A model generated the notes under the pieces. The model did not search any database, was not told where the DNA came from, and saw only the letters and a list, made by a program, of their open reading frames with translations. 64,000 nucleotides of DNA from DSYU01 sp963827605 (GTDB lineage Bacteria; Chloroflexota; Anaerolineae; Anaerolineales; Anaerolineaceae), in the NCBI GenBank assembly GCA_963827605.1, contig CAWHBK010000002.1, positions 1 through 64,000 of the forward strand, in the 5' to 3' direction. Position 1 is the first letter of the stretch. Each line of letters begins with the position of its first letter. This document shows, piece by piece, positions 19,771 through 28,983 of the stretch. The translations under genes were made by a program, and so were the position numbers.

Positions 19771-20824
19771 TAACGAGCGCTGCATTACCGCAGCCAGCGT
19801 ACAAATGGACGCTCGCCCGGCCCCGGTCGATTTGCGCCTGTACCGCGCCGACCAGATCATCCAGGACGCCGTTCAGTTAGGCGCAGAACTGGTGGTACTG
19901 CCTGAGCTGTTCAACACCGGCTATGCCTATACCCCGGAAAATTTTCGCCTGGCCGAACCGGCGGATGGACCGACCGTTGCCTGGCTGAAACGCATTGCGC
20001 GCCGGATGGGCGTTCACCTGGCCGGCTCGCTGCTGCTGGCGGAAGGCGGCGAGGTCTACAATGCCATGTTTATCACCGCGCCAGACGGGCGCACCTGGCG
20101 CTATGATAAGAGCTACCCGTGGGGCTGGGAGCGCGCTTATTTTCGGGCAAACCGGGCGAAAGACGCCGCGCGGGCGGTGGTCGCCAAAACTGACCTGGGC
20201 GACCTGGGCATGCTGATCTGCTGGGATGCGGCGCATGCCGAATTGTGGCAGGCATATGCCGGGCAGGTGGATATGCTGGTGGTGTGTTCCAGCCCACCGC
20301 AGATTACCCGGGCGACCTTCTGCCTGCCGCCGGACATCGAGCTCTCCGGAAAGCAGTTGGGGCGCTTGTGGGCCGCGCGCGAGGAAGACAGCAGCCGCGT
20401 ATTTGGCGGGATGCTGGATGAGCAGGCCGCCTGGTTGGGCGTTCCGGTCGCCAACAGCACGGCGTGCGGAACTTTCGAAAGCCCGGTCCCCAATGGGAAG
20501 GCGACGCTGCTGGGGTTTGTGTCCAGCGCGCCTGGCCTGGTGCGCTACCTGCCCCGCGCCGCCGAATTAACCGTCCACGCGGAGATGGTGGATGCCTGCC
20601 GGATTGTCTCCGGGGAAGGCAAAAGCCTGGCGCAGCGCGCTCAGGCCAGCGGCGAAGGCTTTGCCCTGGCAGAAGTACACCTGCCCGCCACGCGCCCCCA
20701 ACCCCGCGGCCCGCAGCCCGCCGCGCGGATCTCGCGCATGACGTACTTCGTCTCGGATACATACCTGCCCGGCAGTGTACAGGCGATCTATGAAGAAGGG
20801 ATCGCAAAACGCACGCCAAAATAA
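19763..20824 (+). CDS. Carbon-nitrogen hydrolase (nitrilase superfamily)
   Basis: 353 residues. The Glu-Lys-Cys triad is complete: Glu48 in VVLPELFNTGY, Lys116 in YDKSYPWGWE and Cys153 in GMLICWDAAH. Enzymes of this superfamily hydrolyse amides, N-carbamoyl compounds or nitriles. The length and the insert after the cysteine (SSPPQITRATFCLPPDIELSGK) do not match a family whose substrate I can name. Third gene of the UroD-esterase-amidase operon; the start overlaps the preceding gene by 8 bases. Confidence 0.85.
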   Translation: MANNERCITAASVQMDARPAPVDLRLYRADQIIQDAVQLGAELVVLPELFNTGYAYTPENFRLAEPADGPTVAWLKRIARRMGVHLAGSLLLAEGGEVYNAMFITAPDGRTWRYDKSYPWGWERAYFRANRAKDAARAVVAKTDLGDLGMLICWDAAHAELWQAYAGQVDMLVVCSSPPQITRATFCLPPDIELSGKQLGRLWAAREEDSSRVFGGMLDEQAAWLGVPVANSTACGTFESPVPNGKATLLGFVSSAPGLVRYLPRAAELTVHAEMVDACRIVSGEGKSLAQRAQASGEGFALAEVHLPATRPQPRGPQPAARISRMTYFVSDTYLPGSVQAIYEEGIAKRTPK

Positions 20825-20851
20825 AAATGCGCCAACGGCAGCGGAGGAAGC

Positions 20852-22762
20852 ATGGCCTACATTTTCGATATTATCCAAAACCGGGCACATGATTTTGTAC
20901 TCTTCAACAGTACCCAAACCGCCGGACAGGCGCAGGAAACGCTGGTATTGTTTGATCCGCTTCCAAAAGCAACCATCCTTTTCCGAGACGGACAGGGGTT
21001 GGGCGCGTACTACCTGTTCCTGTCAAAAGAATTCAAAGATATTCTTAGGGGAATAGCGCCTGGAGCAACGCTCGAAGAAGCCCTACGGCTGGATACCCTG
21101 GAGCCCACCCCTATTTGCGACGCTTTCCAGCCCGATTACACGGCCCCCAGGCGGTGCGTGGTAACCCACCAGGGGCTCGTGATCGGTTTTTATGATAAGA
21201 ACTTGCTGCTCTCCTACTTCTTGGACCAAACGATGGGTTCCGGCGAGGAAACGCTGTTCGGAACTGGCGAGGAACCTTCTGGCCTATCCTTAAAAACCGA
21301 GTTCCCGGATACGCTGGTGCAGGGCGAGCTGGCTGATATGCATATCGAGCTAAAACAGGCGACCGGCAAGGCCAGCAGCCTGGCGGCAAACGTCCCGGTA
21401 AACATATCGATCGAGACAGGCTTTGGACTGGCGATGGATGGGGTCGGTAATGGCTGCCTGATGATAAACGAGAATGGATCTTCCAGCCGCCTTACCTTCA
21501 AAGTGCGAGCGCTGACGCTTAACCCGGCCCCACAGGCAGATCAATGGCAAGGCAAGCTGCATATCGAATGCATGTACCTGGGCTCGCCGTTGGGGGTGCT
21601 GAGCCTTTCGCCGACCATTTATAAGGTGGCTGGAGGGCATAAACCCGCCCAACAGACGAAACCGGAATTAGCGCTTTCCCCAGGGGCCAAAGCGCCGCCT
21701 GACCTGACATTAATCATCCGCCAGGAAAAGGAACAGGGCCAACCGGCCATCTGGGTGCGGTTGATCCAGGGATCGCAGCAGGGCAGTCAAAGCGATTTTG
21801 GCCCGGTCCTGCTGAACGTTCCGCCAGAGCAGTATTTCCTCGACCTGTTAAGAGAAATTGAACAGCTCCAGCGGGGAGCGCAAGATATGCAGGTTGCGGA
21901 AGACATCGTCGCCAGCCTGGGCGTGCGAATTTATGAGAACCTGTTTCCAGAGGCGCTGCGCGAGCTGCTGTGGGCGCGGCGAGAAGAAATCAAATCGATC
22001 CAAATCTTATCCGAGGAATCTTCCATCCCCTGGGAAATCCTGCGCTTTTCAGGCTGCGAAAATGGGGTGCAGGTGGAAGGCAAGTTCTTCTGTGAGTATA
22101 TTCTCACGCACTGGCTGCCAAAGGTAAGCCGCCGCCCGGTCGTGCGCCTGGAACCTATGGCGGTGGTAGTCCCGGCGGATACGGGGCTGCCGAACGCGGA
22201 TGTGGAGTATCAACTGCTGCAGGACCTGGAGCAGAGATTTCCTGGGGTAATGAAATTGACGCGCATACCCGGCACATACCGCGAAGTTGCCAAATTATTC
22301 AGCGCTCAGACGTACCACGGGCTGCACTTCATCGGACACAGCCGCTTTTTGCGGGAGGGAACCAGCCATTCTTGCCTGATTCTGGAAAATAATATCCAAT
22401 TTCCAGCGGAGAACCTGGTTGGGCGCATGGCGAACTGCGGGCGGCTGCACCCACTGGTATTTCTGAATTCCTGCAGGAGCGCCGTCGGGGACCTGGCGCT
22501 GACCAGCCTGGACGGCTGGGGGCCGCAGTTTATCCGCATTGGCGCGGCGGCCTTTCTCGGCTCGATGTGGGCAATCGCCGATACCAGCGCGGGTGTCTTT
22601 GCCGGGGAATTTTACAAAACCCTGCTGGAGGGCGGTACGGTTGGAGAGGCGGTACTCGCGGCTCGCATGGCGATTCGAGCGTTGAATCCGCTGAGCTGGC
22701 TGGCCTATACGGTATATTGCGACCCGGAAGCGCGCCTGAAGATCGAAAAAGTGGTTGCATAA
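20852..22762 (+). CDS. CHAT-domain (caspase-like) protein, no TPR
   Basis: 636 residues, intact; GGAGGA lies just before the ATG. Residues 1-150 (DPLPKATILFRDGQGLGAYY) and ~150-280 (a beta-rich region with ELADMHIELKQATG) are domains I do not recognise. From ~330 to the end is a CHAT protease domain: IPWEILRFSG, then His496 in GLHFIGHSRF and Cys541 in VFLNSCRSA, followed by FLGSMWAIAD and FAGEFYKTLLEGGTVGEA. The His-Cys dyad is complete, so it should be an active clan-CD peptidase. No signal peptide. It starts 27 bases after the nitrilase gene and leads a run of three caspase-fold genes, which suggests a proteolytic signalling or cell-suicide module. Confidence 0.85.
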   Translation: MAYIFDIIQNRAHDFVLFNSTQTAGQAQETLVLFDPLPKATILFRDGQGLGAYYLFLSKEFKDILRGIAPGATLEEALRLDTLEPTPICDAFQPDYTAPRRCVVTHQGLVIGFYDKNLLLSYFLDQTMGSGEETLFGTGEEPSGLSLKTEFPDTLVQGELADMHIELKQATGKASSLAANVPVNISIETGFGLAMDGVGNGCLMINENGSSSRLTFKVRALTLNPAPQADQWQGKLHIECMYLGSPLGVLSLSPTIYKVAGGHKPAQQTKPELALSPGAKAPPDLTLIIRQEKEQGQPAIWVRLIQGSQQGSQSDFGPVLLNVPPEQYFLDLLREIEQLQRGAQDMQVAEDIVASLGVRIYENLFPEALRELLWARREEIKSIQILSEESSIPWEILRFSGCENGVQVEGKFFCEYILTHWLPKVSRRPVVRLEPMAVVVPADTGLPNADVEYQLLQDLEQRFPGVMKLTRIPGTYREVAKLFSAQTYHGLHFIGHSRFLREGTSHSCLILENNIQFPAENLVGRMANCGRLHPLVFLNSCRSAVGDLALTSLDGWGPQFIRIGAAAFLGSMWAIADTSAGVFAGEFYKTLLEGGTVGEAVLAARMAIRALNPLSWLAYTVYCDPEARLKIEKVVA

Positions 22763-22837
22763 TCCACTAGATTCACCATCGAAAAAAGCATACAATAGAA
22801 AATACCGATCCAATATCAAATATATCTCGGGGGATGT

Positions 22838-24694
22838 ATGAATACTTTCCTTACCCACAGTAAAGGTCTTATCCGACTCTGCTCAATTACGCTGGTCCTT
22901 GCGATGATGTTCAGCCTGTTTGGCTGGGTGAGCCAGCCCGCGCGGGCTGATTACCAGCAGCAAGAGGGGCCGGGCAAACGGAATACGGCTCTTTTCGATC
23001 TAAAAGCAGGGCCGACTGCACAGACTACCCCGCTTCTAACTGTCGCAAACAGCGCAGCGAGCATTACCGTCCCTGTGGTCGACGTTACAATTGATGAGAG
23101 AACTCCCTCCGTTAGCGACTGGAATGGATATTATTTAAGGACAGGTTACGATGAATACCAGCGGCAGCGCTTCTTGATCAAGCCGCTTTTGAGCAGCTTA
23201 CCACCCAATGCGGTAATCACTGATGCAACGCTATCCCTCGCGTTGGTAGGTTGGGGTGAATATGGAACAACAGTACGTGCGATTTCCTTCTATCGGATTA
23301 CATCACCCTGGCATCCGAACCTGGCTACTTGGAACAACCCGCCAACCACCGCTGAACCGGTTGGAACAATGTCAGTCGGGACGCCGAGTTCTACAACCAG
23401 GTATAGCGTAAATCTCACAAGCCTGGTACAGGGCTGGTACCAGGGTACGCTTCCAAACCATGGCATGCTGGTTACCGGACCAGAGGGCGGGCTGGATGTG
23501 TACCGCGCATTTGGGGCCAGTGGTACATATATTGGCGACACCTATTGCGGCCCCATCCTGACCATTACGTATACCTTTGCTCCTCCAACCCTGTCCGCGT
23601 CTTCGGTTTCTTTCCTGACCGATAACAACCGGGTTCCGCTTAAGCCGGCGCCGCTTAAGATCAGTAACAGCGGCAGCAAGGCCCTGGAATGGGCGGTCGC
23701 CAATAAGCCCGCATGGCTTAGCTTAAGCAGCACGAGCGGGCTGCTTGGGCCGAATTCATCGGTCAACATCACCGCCACGGCTTCCACTGCCGGAATGTCT
23801 ACTGGCACATACACGGCGCCCTTCCAGATTACCAGCACCACGCCAGGCGTGGCCGGTTCGCCAGCCAGCATTAACGCGAAAATGGCGTATGTGCAGTCAG
23901 CAGGGGCAACCTATCTACCAATTACCACCAAAACCGGCGCAACTGCCAGCCCGCCCAGCATGGTTGCGGTACTGGTAGGCATCAGCGACTATTGGAATCT
24001 CGGGAGCGCGTCGCCCACAGCCTCGGTTGGGCTGCGCAACCTGCTCAAGAACACCGACCTGGAGCACGCCAGCGATGATATCGCTGTCTTTAGCGGTATC
24101 CTGGGTGGAGCAAGTGCTTTTATGAACAACCCGGCGGATCTTAAGATCATTTCCCGCACCGACCTGCAGGCGACCAAGGCGGGCATCCTGGGAGCTATCC
24201 AGGAAGCCAAAAGTGTATCCGGACCTGCCACGCGCTTGCTTTTCTATTACAGCGGGCATGGCCTGAGCGAAAACAATCATTTATATATTGCGCCAACGGA
24301 AGTCTACCCGGATACCTCACCCCTGGGAGAATTTTTGTCCGATACCGAGCTGGACCAACAGCTCGACCAATTCCCAGGTGGATCGATTGTTATCCTGGAT
24401 ACCTGTGAAAGCGGAACGGCCATTCCATACCTGGCCCAGAGCGGGCGGTTAATCCTCACCGCCACCCAGGCAACCGAATACAGCGCGGAGACGGATGAAT
24501 TACAACAGGGCGTATTTTCCTACTTTTTCGATATGGGACTGATGGATCGATCCGCCGATGCCAACCAGGATGGGTGGGTCTCGATCGAAGAAGCGTATTA
24601 TATCAGCGATGACCGGGTGCTCAATTATAACCCCGCGCAGCATCCGATGATTAGCGATGGGATCGCGGGCGAGGTGAACCTGACCCAACCTTGA
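22838..24694 (+). CDS. Secreted caspase-like (C14) protein with DNRLRE and BACON-like domains
   Basis: 618 residues, intact. A signal peptide is cleaved after PARA (residue 37). Residues ~75-245 match a DNRLRE-type sandwich (YYLRTGYDEYQRQRFLIK, ATLSLALVG, WHPNLATWNNPP). Residues ~250-345 resemble a BACON/Ig-like domain (LKISNSGSKALEWAV, PAWLSLSSTSG). From ~365 is a caspase domain: MVAVLVGISDYWN, LLFYYSGHGLSE (His474), IVILDTCESGTA (Cys523). After the cysteine, DANQDGWVSIEE (574-585) is an EF-hand/dockerin-like calcium loop within or beside the p10-like part. The protein is thus an exported, probably calcium-responsive, Arg/Lys-specific type caspase homologue. It sits between two cytoplasmic CHAT genes with gaps of 75 and 28 bases. 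Confidence 0.83.
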   Translation: MNTFLTHSKGLIRLCSITLVLAMMFSLFGWVSQPARADYQQQEGPGKRNTALFDLKAGPTAQTTPLLTVANSAASITVPVVDVTIDERTPSVSDWNGYYLRTGYDEYQRQRFLIKPLLSSLPPNAVITDATLSLALVGWGEYGTTVRAISFYRITSPWHPNLATWNNPPTTAEPVGTMSVGTPSSTTRYSVNLTSLVQGWYQGTLPNHGMLVTGPEGGLDVYRAFGASGTYIGDTYCGPILTITYTFAPPTLSASSVSFLTDNNRVPLKPAPLKISNSGSKALEWAVANKPAWLSLSSTSGLLGPNSSVNITATASTAGMSTGTYTAPFQITSTTPGVAGSPASINAKMAYVQSAGATYLPITTKTGATASPPSMVAVLVGISDYWNLGSASPTASVGLRNLLKNTDLEHASDDIAVFSGILGGASAFMNNPADLKIISRTDLQATKAGILGAIQEAKSVSGPATRLLFYYSGHGLSENNHLYIAPTEVYPDTSPLGEFLSDTELDQQLDQFPGGSIVILDTCESGTAIPYLAQSGRLILTATQATEYSAETDELQQGVFSYFFDMGLMDRSADANQDGWVSIEEAYYISDDRVLNYNPAQHPMISDGIAGEVNLTQP

Positions 24695-24722
24695 GATAAA
24701 CGGATCGACACGCGAGGGTACA

Positions 24723-27700
24723 TTGCAACAAAACGAATTCCGGCAAGCGGTTCTGGCGCTGGCCTGGGCAGCGGCCCCAAAAGCCGTGGTGGAAATATTG
24801 AAAAGCTACCCGTACCTGCAATCCCCGGCGGTGGATGAACTGCTAACGCGGGAAATTCAGGCGCCCGGTACCCCCCAGGAGCGCGCGGCGTTCCTGGCGG
24901 TGCGCTCCTTTTTGAAGGATCTGCGCGAGGAGCGACATGTCGGTACGGCCCTGCAACGGGCCGGCTGCTTGCCGCTGGCGCTGTCCTGCCCGGTCCAGGA
25001 ACTAATCTGCCGGGCGGGAAAAATGGATCCGCTGGAGCAAGAGAAAATGGCGCAAAAGCTTTTAAGGCAGGTGCGGCCTGAAAGCGAATTGATGCTGTAT
25101 GCGCTGGCGAAGTATTTGCTGGGGCAAGCAATCTACCACCAGGCGGGCGCGCAGCGCGAGCCGGAACTGCGCCGGGCGGCCCAGGCGGTGCAGGATGTTA
25201 TCGATGCGACTCGCGAGCAGCCGGCACTGCGAGAGGTTTGGAAAGAAGCCTACCAGCTGCTCAGCCACGTCTGGGAGGATATCGCGAAGGCCGACCTGCC
25301 CAACAACGCAGAAGAAGTCATCCAGCTGTATGAAGCGGCGCTGCAAGGCGAAAACTGGGTGGATGCCGGCAGCGAAAAGGCCCGGCTGCTGCATACCCAG
25401 GGCTATCTCAACAGCATGCGCCCCACCGTAGACCGCTATGCAAGCATCGAAACCGGCATCCGGCAGATGGAAGAATCGCTGAAGGCGTTGGGAGACGATC
25501 ACCCGCGCCAATCGGCGCTGTCGTGGAATGACCTGGGCAACGCTTATGTGGAACGCGTGGCCGGAGAACCTTTTGAGAATTTTCACCAGGCCCTGGCCTA
25601 TTATGAGCTGGCGCGGAAAGCGCACGAAAGCAGTCACGAACCTGATCCCAAAGCCGATCAGCGGCTGGCCGAGGTGGAATATAACGCGTCCGTGGCCTGC
25701 CGGGTTCTCGCCCAGTTTATCTATGCCGAAGACGAAGCCGACCAATGCATCGCGGCAGGGATAGCGCACGCGCAGATGGCCGGGAAATTCTACCGGAGCG
25801 AAAACAACCTGCGCATGCTGGCAAAGATACAAAGCGAGATTGGCAAACTGCATTATTACCACCGCGGCAAGCGGGCCGAACATATCCCGCAGGCTATCGC
25901 GTACCTGGAAGCCGCGCTGGTGAAAATCGACCGCCAGCTGGAACCGGTGCATTGGGGGAATACGCAAGACAGCCTGGCCAACGCTTACAGTGAATCGGAG
26001 CAGGGCCAGCGGCTTAAGAACCTTGGAAAAGCCATCGAGCATTATTACCAGGCGCTGGAAATATTTCACCTCGACGATTACCCGCAACACTGGGCCAACA
26101 TCCAGAATAACCTGGGCGCAACCTACGCGGATTTGGGAAGGACCGGCCTGGCTCGCGAACGGTACCAGGCCGCGTTCCAGGTGCGCAAGGCCAACCGCCT
26201 GCCGGATGACACGCGCCAGACGGCCTTCAACCTGGGCAACCTGGAATTCTTCCAGAAAAACTGGAGGTTTGCCGACCAGGCCTATTCAATCGCACTGGAT
26301 GCGTCCGAACGCCTATACCAGGCTTCTTATACGGAAGCCGGCAAAAAAACCGAGCAAAGCAAGCGCTTCTTGCTCACCCAACGGGCTGCTTATGCGGCGG
26401 TCATGAAAGACATTGCCCGGGGGAGAGAACGCGCACCCTGGTGGAAAAACGGTGGAGCGCGCGCCTTGTTGATTCTAGAAAAAAACAAGACCCGCCTGCT
26501 GAGCGAACGGATGCAAACCTGGGATGCCCGCCCCGAAAAGGTTCCAGAAAAGGTGTGGAACAATTACCAACGGGCCGCCGGGCGGGTGCGCACCGCGCGG
26601 CTGCCGGAAGCCAATCTGGAACAGCATGCCGCAACGTTTACGGAAGAAATGGCCGCCAGCAAAGCGGATATGGAAAACCTGCACGCGCAATTGGAGGCCG
26701 TCCGAGCGTTCAAACCCGACTTTTTAGATGAAATCGACGCGGATGATTTAAGAAGTTTGATCTCCGATTCTAGAACCGCGCTGGTTGCCTTTTGCATCAC
26801 GGAAGTGGGCAGCATTGGGCTGGTCCTCACAAAATCCGGTTGGGTCAAAAGCGTGCCGGTACCCGGGTTCACCCTGCGGCGTCTGAACGAGTGGTTGTTT
26901 GGCAAAAAAGAAAAAAACACCCCGGATGCGGATGGAGGCTGGCTGGCAGCCTGTAAGGAGGCGGATGGGGAAGAACGCGATGCATCCCAACCGGATGCCA
27001 TGGCGGAACGACTGGCGGAAATTGGCCGCGAGCTGGTTGAACCGGTGCTCAGCAAAATAGATTTGTCCATTGACCGCCTGATGATCCTGCCGACCGGCGG
27101 GCTGTACCTGGTTCCGTTTCACGCGGTGCCGTTGAAGGATCGCGGCGGCCAGGTGATCGACCGCTTTGAGATTACGTACACCCCATCCATCAAGGTGCTG
27201 CAGAAGAATCGGGTGCGGCAGCCGGCAGTCGAGCAGCATACCCTCCTGTCAATCGTTGTCCCAAATTCGCCGGTTAACAGCCAGACGCCGAAATTATTGT
27301 TTTCGGATTTACTGCATATTGGCGTCGAACGGTTGAAAAACGCGCAAAGAACCTGCCCGGATGGGAGACCTTCCCGTTGGGAAAAAACCGATTTCCTGGG
27401 AGAAATGGATTGCACGCAAGAGCAGGTGTTCCGAAACATGCAAGGATATACCGACCTGCTTTTTTATGGGCATGGGGTGTTCTACCAGCATGACCCGCAG
27501 CGCTCGGCCCTCCTGCTGGCAAATGGGGAGCGGCTGACCCTGGGCGAGCTGCAAAAAAGGTCGGATGATCTGTCATCCATCCGACTGCTGACCCTGACGG
27601 CCTGCGAATCTGGGATTCCCGAAACCCAAGAACTGCCCGAGGAGTACATCAGCCTGCCAGCCGGTTTTATGCAGGCGGGTGTCCCAGGTGTAATCAGCGC

Positions 27701-27992
27701 CTTGTGGGCCGTGCCGGAGCGGTCTTCCGTTTTGCTGCTGTCACTTTTCTATGAAATCTACCGCTGTGGAAACGACCCGGCAGACGCGCTGCGCAAAGCG
27801 CAGCAGCGCATCCGCTCGAGCACCTACCAGGATCTGGCGAATCTGCCCATTTTCTCCGAGGACGACGCCAGAGATGTTCTTGGTCTTTACGACTATTTTC
27901 GGGAAAAAGCAAACGAGAAACCAGAAGGCAGGCCCTTCCAACACCCCTATTTCTGGGCCGCCTTCACCTATAATGGGGCGCCAAAGCAATAG
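24723..27992 (+). CDS. TPR-CHAT protease
   Basis: 1,089 residues from TTG 24723, preceded by GAGGG and 28 bases after the caspase stop. Residues 1-150 are helical. TPR-like repeats cover roughly 170-590, for example WANIQNNLGATYADLGRTGLA and FNLGNLEFFQKNWRFADQAY. A coiled segment follows (~610-690). The C-terminal CHAT domain starts near 790 with RLMILPTGGLYLVPFHAVPL and holds His917 in LLFYGHGVFY and Cys961 in LLTLTACESG, then GVISALWAVPERSS. TPR-CHAT proteins are protease arms of several bacterial defence systems, where TPRs sense a partner. No type III-E effector or gasdermin gene is visible nearby. Confidence 0.88.
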   Translation: MQQNEFRQAVLALAWAAAPKAVVEILKSYPYLQSPAVDELLTREIQAPGTPQERAAFLAVRSFLKDLREERHVGTALQRAGCLPLALSCPVQELICRAGKMDPLEQEKMAQKLLRQVRPESELMLYALAKYLLGQAIYHQAGAQREPELRRAAQAVQDVIDATREQPALREVWKEAYQLLSHVWEDIAKADLPNNAEEVIQLYEAALQGENWVDAGSEKARLLHTQGYLNSMRPTVDRYASIETGIRQMEESLKALGDDHPRQSALSWNDLGNAYVERVAGEPFENFHQALAYYELARKAHESSHEPDPKADQRLAEVEYNASVACRVLAQFIYAEDEADQCIAAGIAHAQMAGKFYRSENNLRMLAKIQSEIGKLHYYHRGKRAEHIPQAIAYLEAALVKIDRQLEPVHWGNTQDSLANAYSESEQGQRLKNLGKAIEHYYQALEIFHLDDYPQHWANIQNNLGATYADLGRTGLARERYQAAFQVRKANRLPDDTRQTAFNLGNLEFFQKNWRFADQAYSIALDASERLYQASYTEAGKKTEQSKRFLLTQRAAYAAVMKDIARGRERAPWWKNGGARALLILEKNKTRLLSERMQTWDARPEKVPEKVWNNYQRAAGRVRTARLPEANLEQHAATFTEEMAASKADMENLHAQLEAVRAFKPDFLDEIDADDLRSLISDSRTALVAFCITEVGSIGLVLTKSGWVKSVPVPGFTLRRLNEWLFGKKEKNTPDADGGWLAACKEADGEERDASQPDAMAERLAEIGRELVEPVLSKIDLSIDRLMILPTGGLYLVPFHAVPLKDRGGQVIDRFEITYTPSIKVLQKNRVRQPAVEQHTLLSIVVPNSPVNSQTPKLLFSDLLHIGVERLKNAQRTCPDGRPSRWEKTDFLGEMDCTQEQVFRNMQGYTDLLFYGHGVFYQHDPQRSALLLANGERLTLGELQKRSDDLSSIRLLTLTACESGIPETQELPEEYISLPAGFMQAGVPGVISALWAVPERSSVLLLSLFYEIYRCGNDPADALRKAQQRIRSSTYQDLANLPIFSEDDARDVLGLYDYFREKANEKPEGRPFQHPYFWAAFTYNGAPKQ

Positions 27993-28094
27993 AAGACTTT
28001 CCTCCGCAGACGCAACTTCACGGCAGCGGGCACGTATATTCTATTAAGACTTGCAAAAAACTGCTCGCTTGCAGCAGATGCTCTGGAGGAAAAA

Positions 28095-28281
28095 ATGGGT
28101 TTGATTAAAGTTCTTCTTCGATATTATTTTTGGCTTTTTTGGCCTGGTGATCGGGCTGATTGGCGGGCTGATCGGCCTGGTTTTCAGCATCATTGGTTCC
28201 GTCGTCGGCCTGGTCGTGACCATTGCCGTGCTGGTCCTGCTTTGCCCGCTGGCGTTGATCGTACTGGCGATTATCTTCTAA
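28095..28281 (+). CDS. Small glycine-zipper membrane protein, one frameshift in a T run
   Basis: ATG 28095 follows GGAGGA at good spacing. The first frame gives MGLIKVLLRYYF, then the reading must drop one base inside attatttttggctttttt to continue in the frame that ends at TAA 28281. That frame encodes GLVIGLIGGLIGLVFSII and then VVGLVVTIAVLVLLCPLALI, about 61 residues in total. The G-x3-G-x3-G spacing is a glycine zipper and the rest is one long or two short TM helices. The other frame is strongly polar and arginine-rich and looks like a shadow. It lies 102 bases after the TPR-CHAT gene. No family is recognised; the position suggests a possible membrane effector or partner. Confidence 0.55.
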
Positions 28282-28308
28282 GCAATTCCAAGGCCGTGCA
28301 CCTTAACC

Positions 28309-28340
28309 GCTGCGAGGCAGACGCAGGTCTGCCTCGCAGC
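28309..28340. terminator. Perfect 14-base hairpin ending the caspase-fold gene run
   Basis: gctgcgaggcagac (28309-28322), gcag loop, gtctgcctcgcagc (28327-28340). It lies 27 bases after the small membrane protein stop. There is no T tract, so it may be a strong pause, a structural terminator or a repeat. Confidence 0.6.
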
Positions 28341-28432
28341 TCGATATCGATCGATAACTGTTAAACGATTGCTATGCTAAAGACGGACTACCGGTAACGA
28401 GTTCAACCAATCAGCTATAACAGTATGTCGCG

Positions 28433-28466
28433 GGGAAAACGTATTTCCTTTGGAAAACGTTTTCCC
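28433..28466 (-). terminator. Hairpin downstream of the CPVCG protein gene
   Basis: gggaaaacgt (28433-28442) pairs with acgttttccc (28457-28466). It sits just after the stop of the minus-strand gene ending at 28475 and can terminate it. Confidence 0.5.
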
Positions 28467-28474
28467 TTGCAATA

Positions 28475-28747
28475 TTAGTCACTCCAGCGGTTCTCAAAAT
28501 CGCCTTTCTCCAGCCATTCCTGCCAGGGAGCCAGCCAGGGGTCTTCCGGCTGCGGGTGATAAACGATCATAGCGCCTTTGCCGGTATTGTGGATTGCCGT
28601 TTCATCGCCGGTCTCCAGGACTACGCGTTGATATTCAGGCGCCCATTGCATTACAAAGCGCCGTCCGCAGACTGGGCAAAGCCATTCCTCCGCTCCTGAA
28701 GCATACCTCTTTACGAGGGTCAGTTTGTGAGATTGTTCAGCAGACAT
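28475..28747 (-). CDS. Small conserved-looking protein with a CPVCG knuckle
   Basis: 90 residues. WLCPVCGRRFVMQW is half of a zinc ribbon (one C-x2-C); no second cysteine pair is present, so a zinc site would need a dimer or histidines. The rest, ending WLAPWQEWLEKGDFENRWSD, is rich in tryptophan and acidic residues. I do not recognise the family. It is a single gene with its own hairpin terminator, divergent from the phosphoribosyltransferase gene. Confidence 0.6.
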   Translation of the reverse strand: MSAEQSHKLTLVKRYASGAEEWLCPVCGRRFVMQWAPEYQRVVLETGDETAIHNTGKGAMIVYHPQPEDPWLAPWQEWLEKGDFENRWSD

Positions 28748-28983
28748 GCGATTTACCTCTATTGCTTGTGTATTGATATTTGTGGACCAATTTGGAAATT
28801 GTTCTACCTAAACTTTAACACCCTGCATAGGGAAAGTCAACCGGTGCGAGTTTACAGAACAATTACATCCAACCTTACATTTTGGTAACCCTGTTAAGCG
28901 CTTGCAAACCCTACCGCTTTTCCAGCAATAGCTTGGTATACTTGGGACGCATTCCACAAATATCGCGTCACAGGTTTATTGAA

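Noticed and set aside
25062..26090. 342-residue minus-strand frame over the TPR-CHAT gene
   Set aside because: Shadow frame; the plus-strand TPR and CHAT motifs are unambiguous.
24723..28281. Craspase or gasdermin defence system
   Set aside because: TPR-CHAT is present, but no type III-E effector, CRISPR array or gasdermin-like gene is seen in the window.
28095..28364. 89-residue frame after the TPR-CHAT gene as written
   Set aside because: Arg/His-rich tail is the wrong frame; a one-base change gives a coherent glycine-zipper membrane protein ending at 28281.
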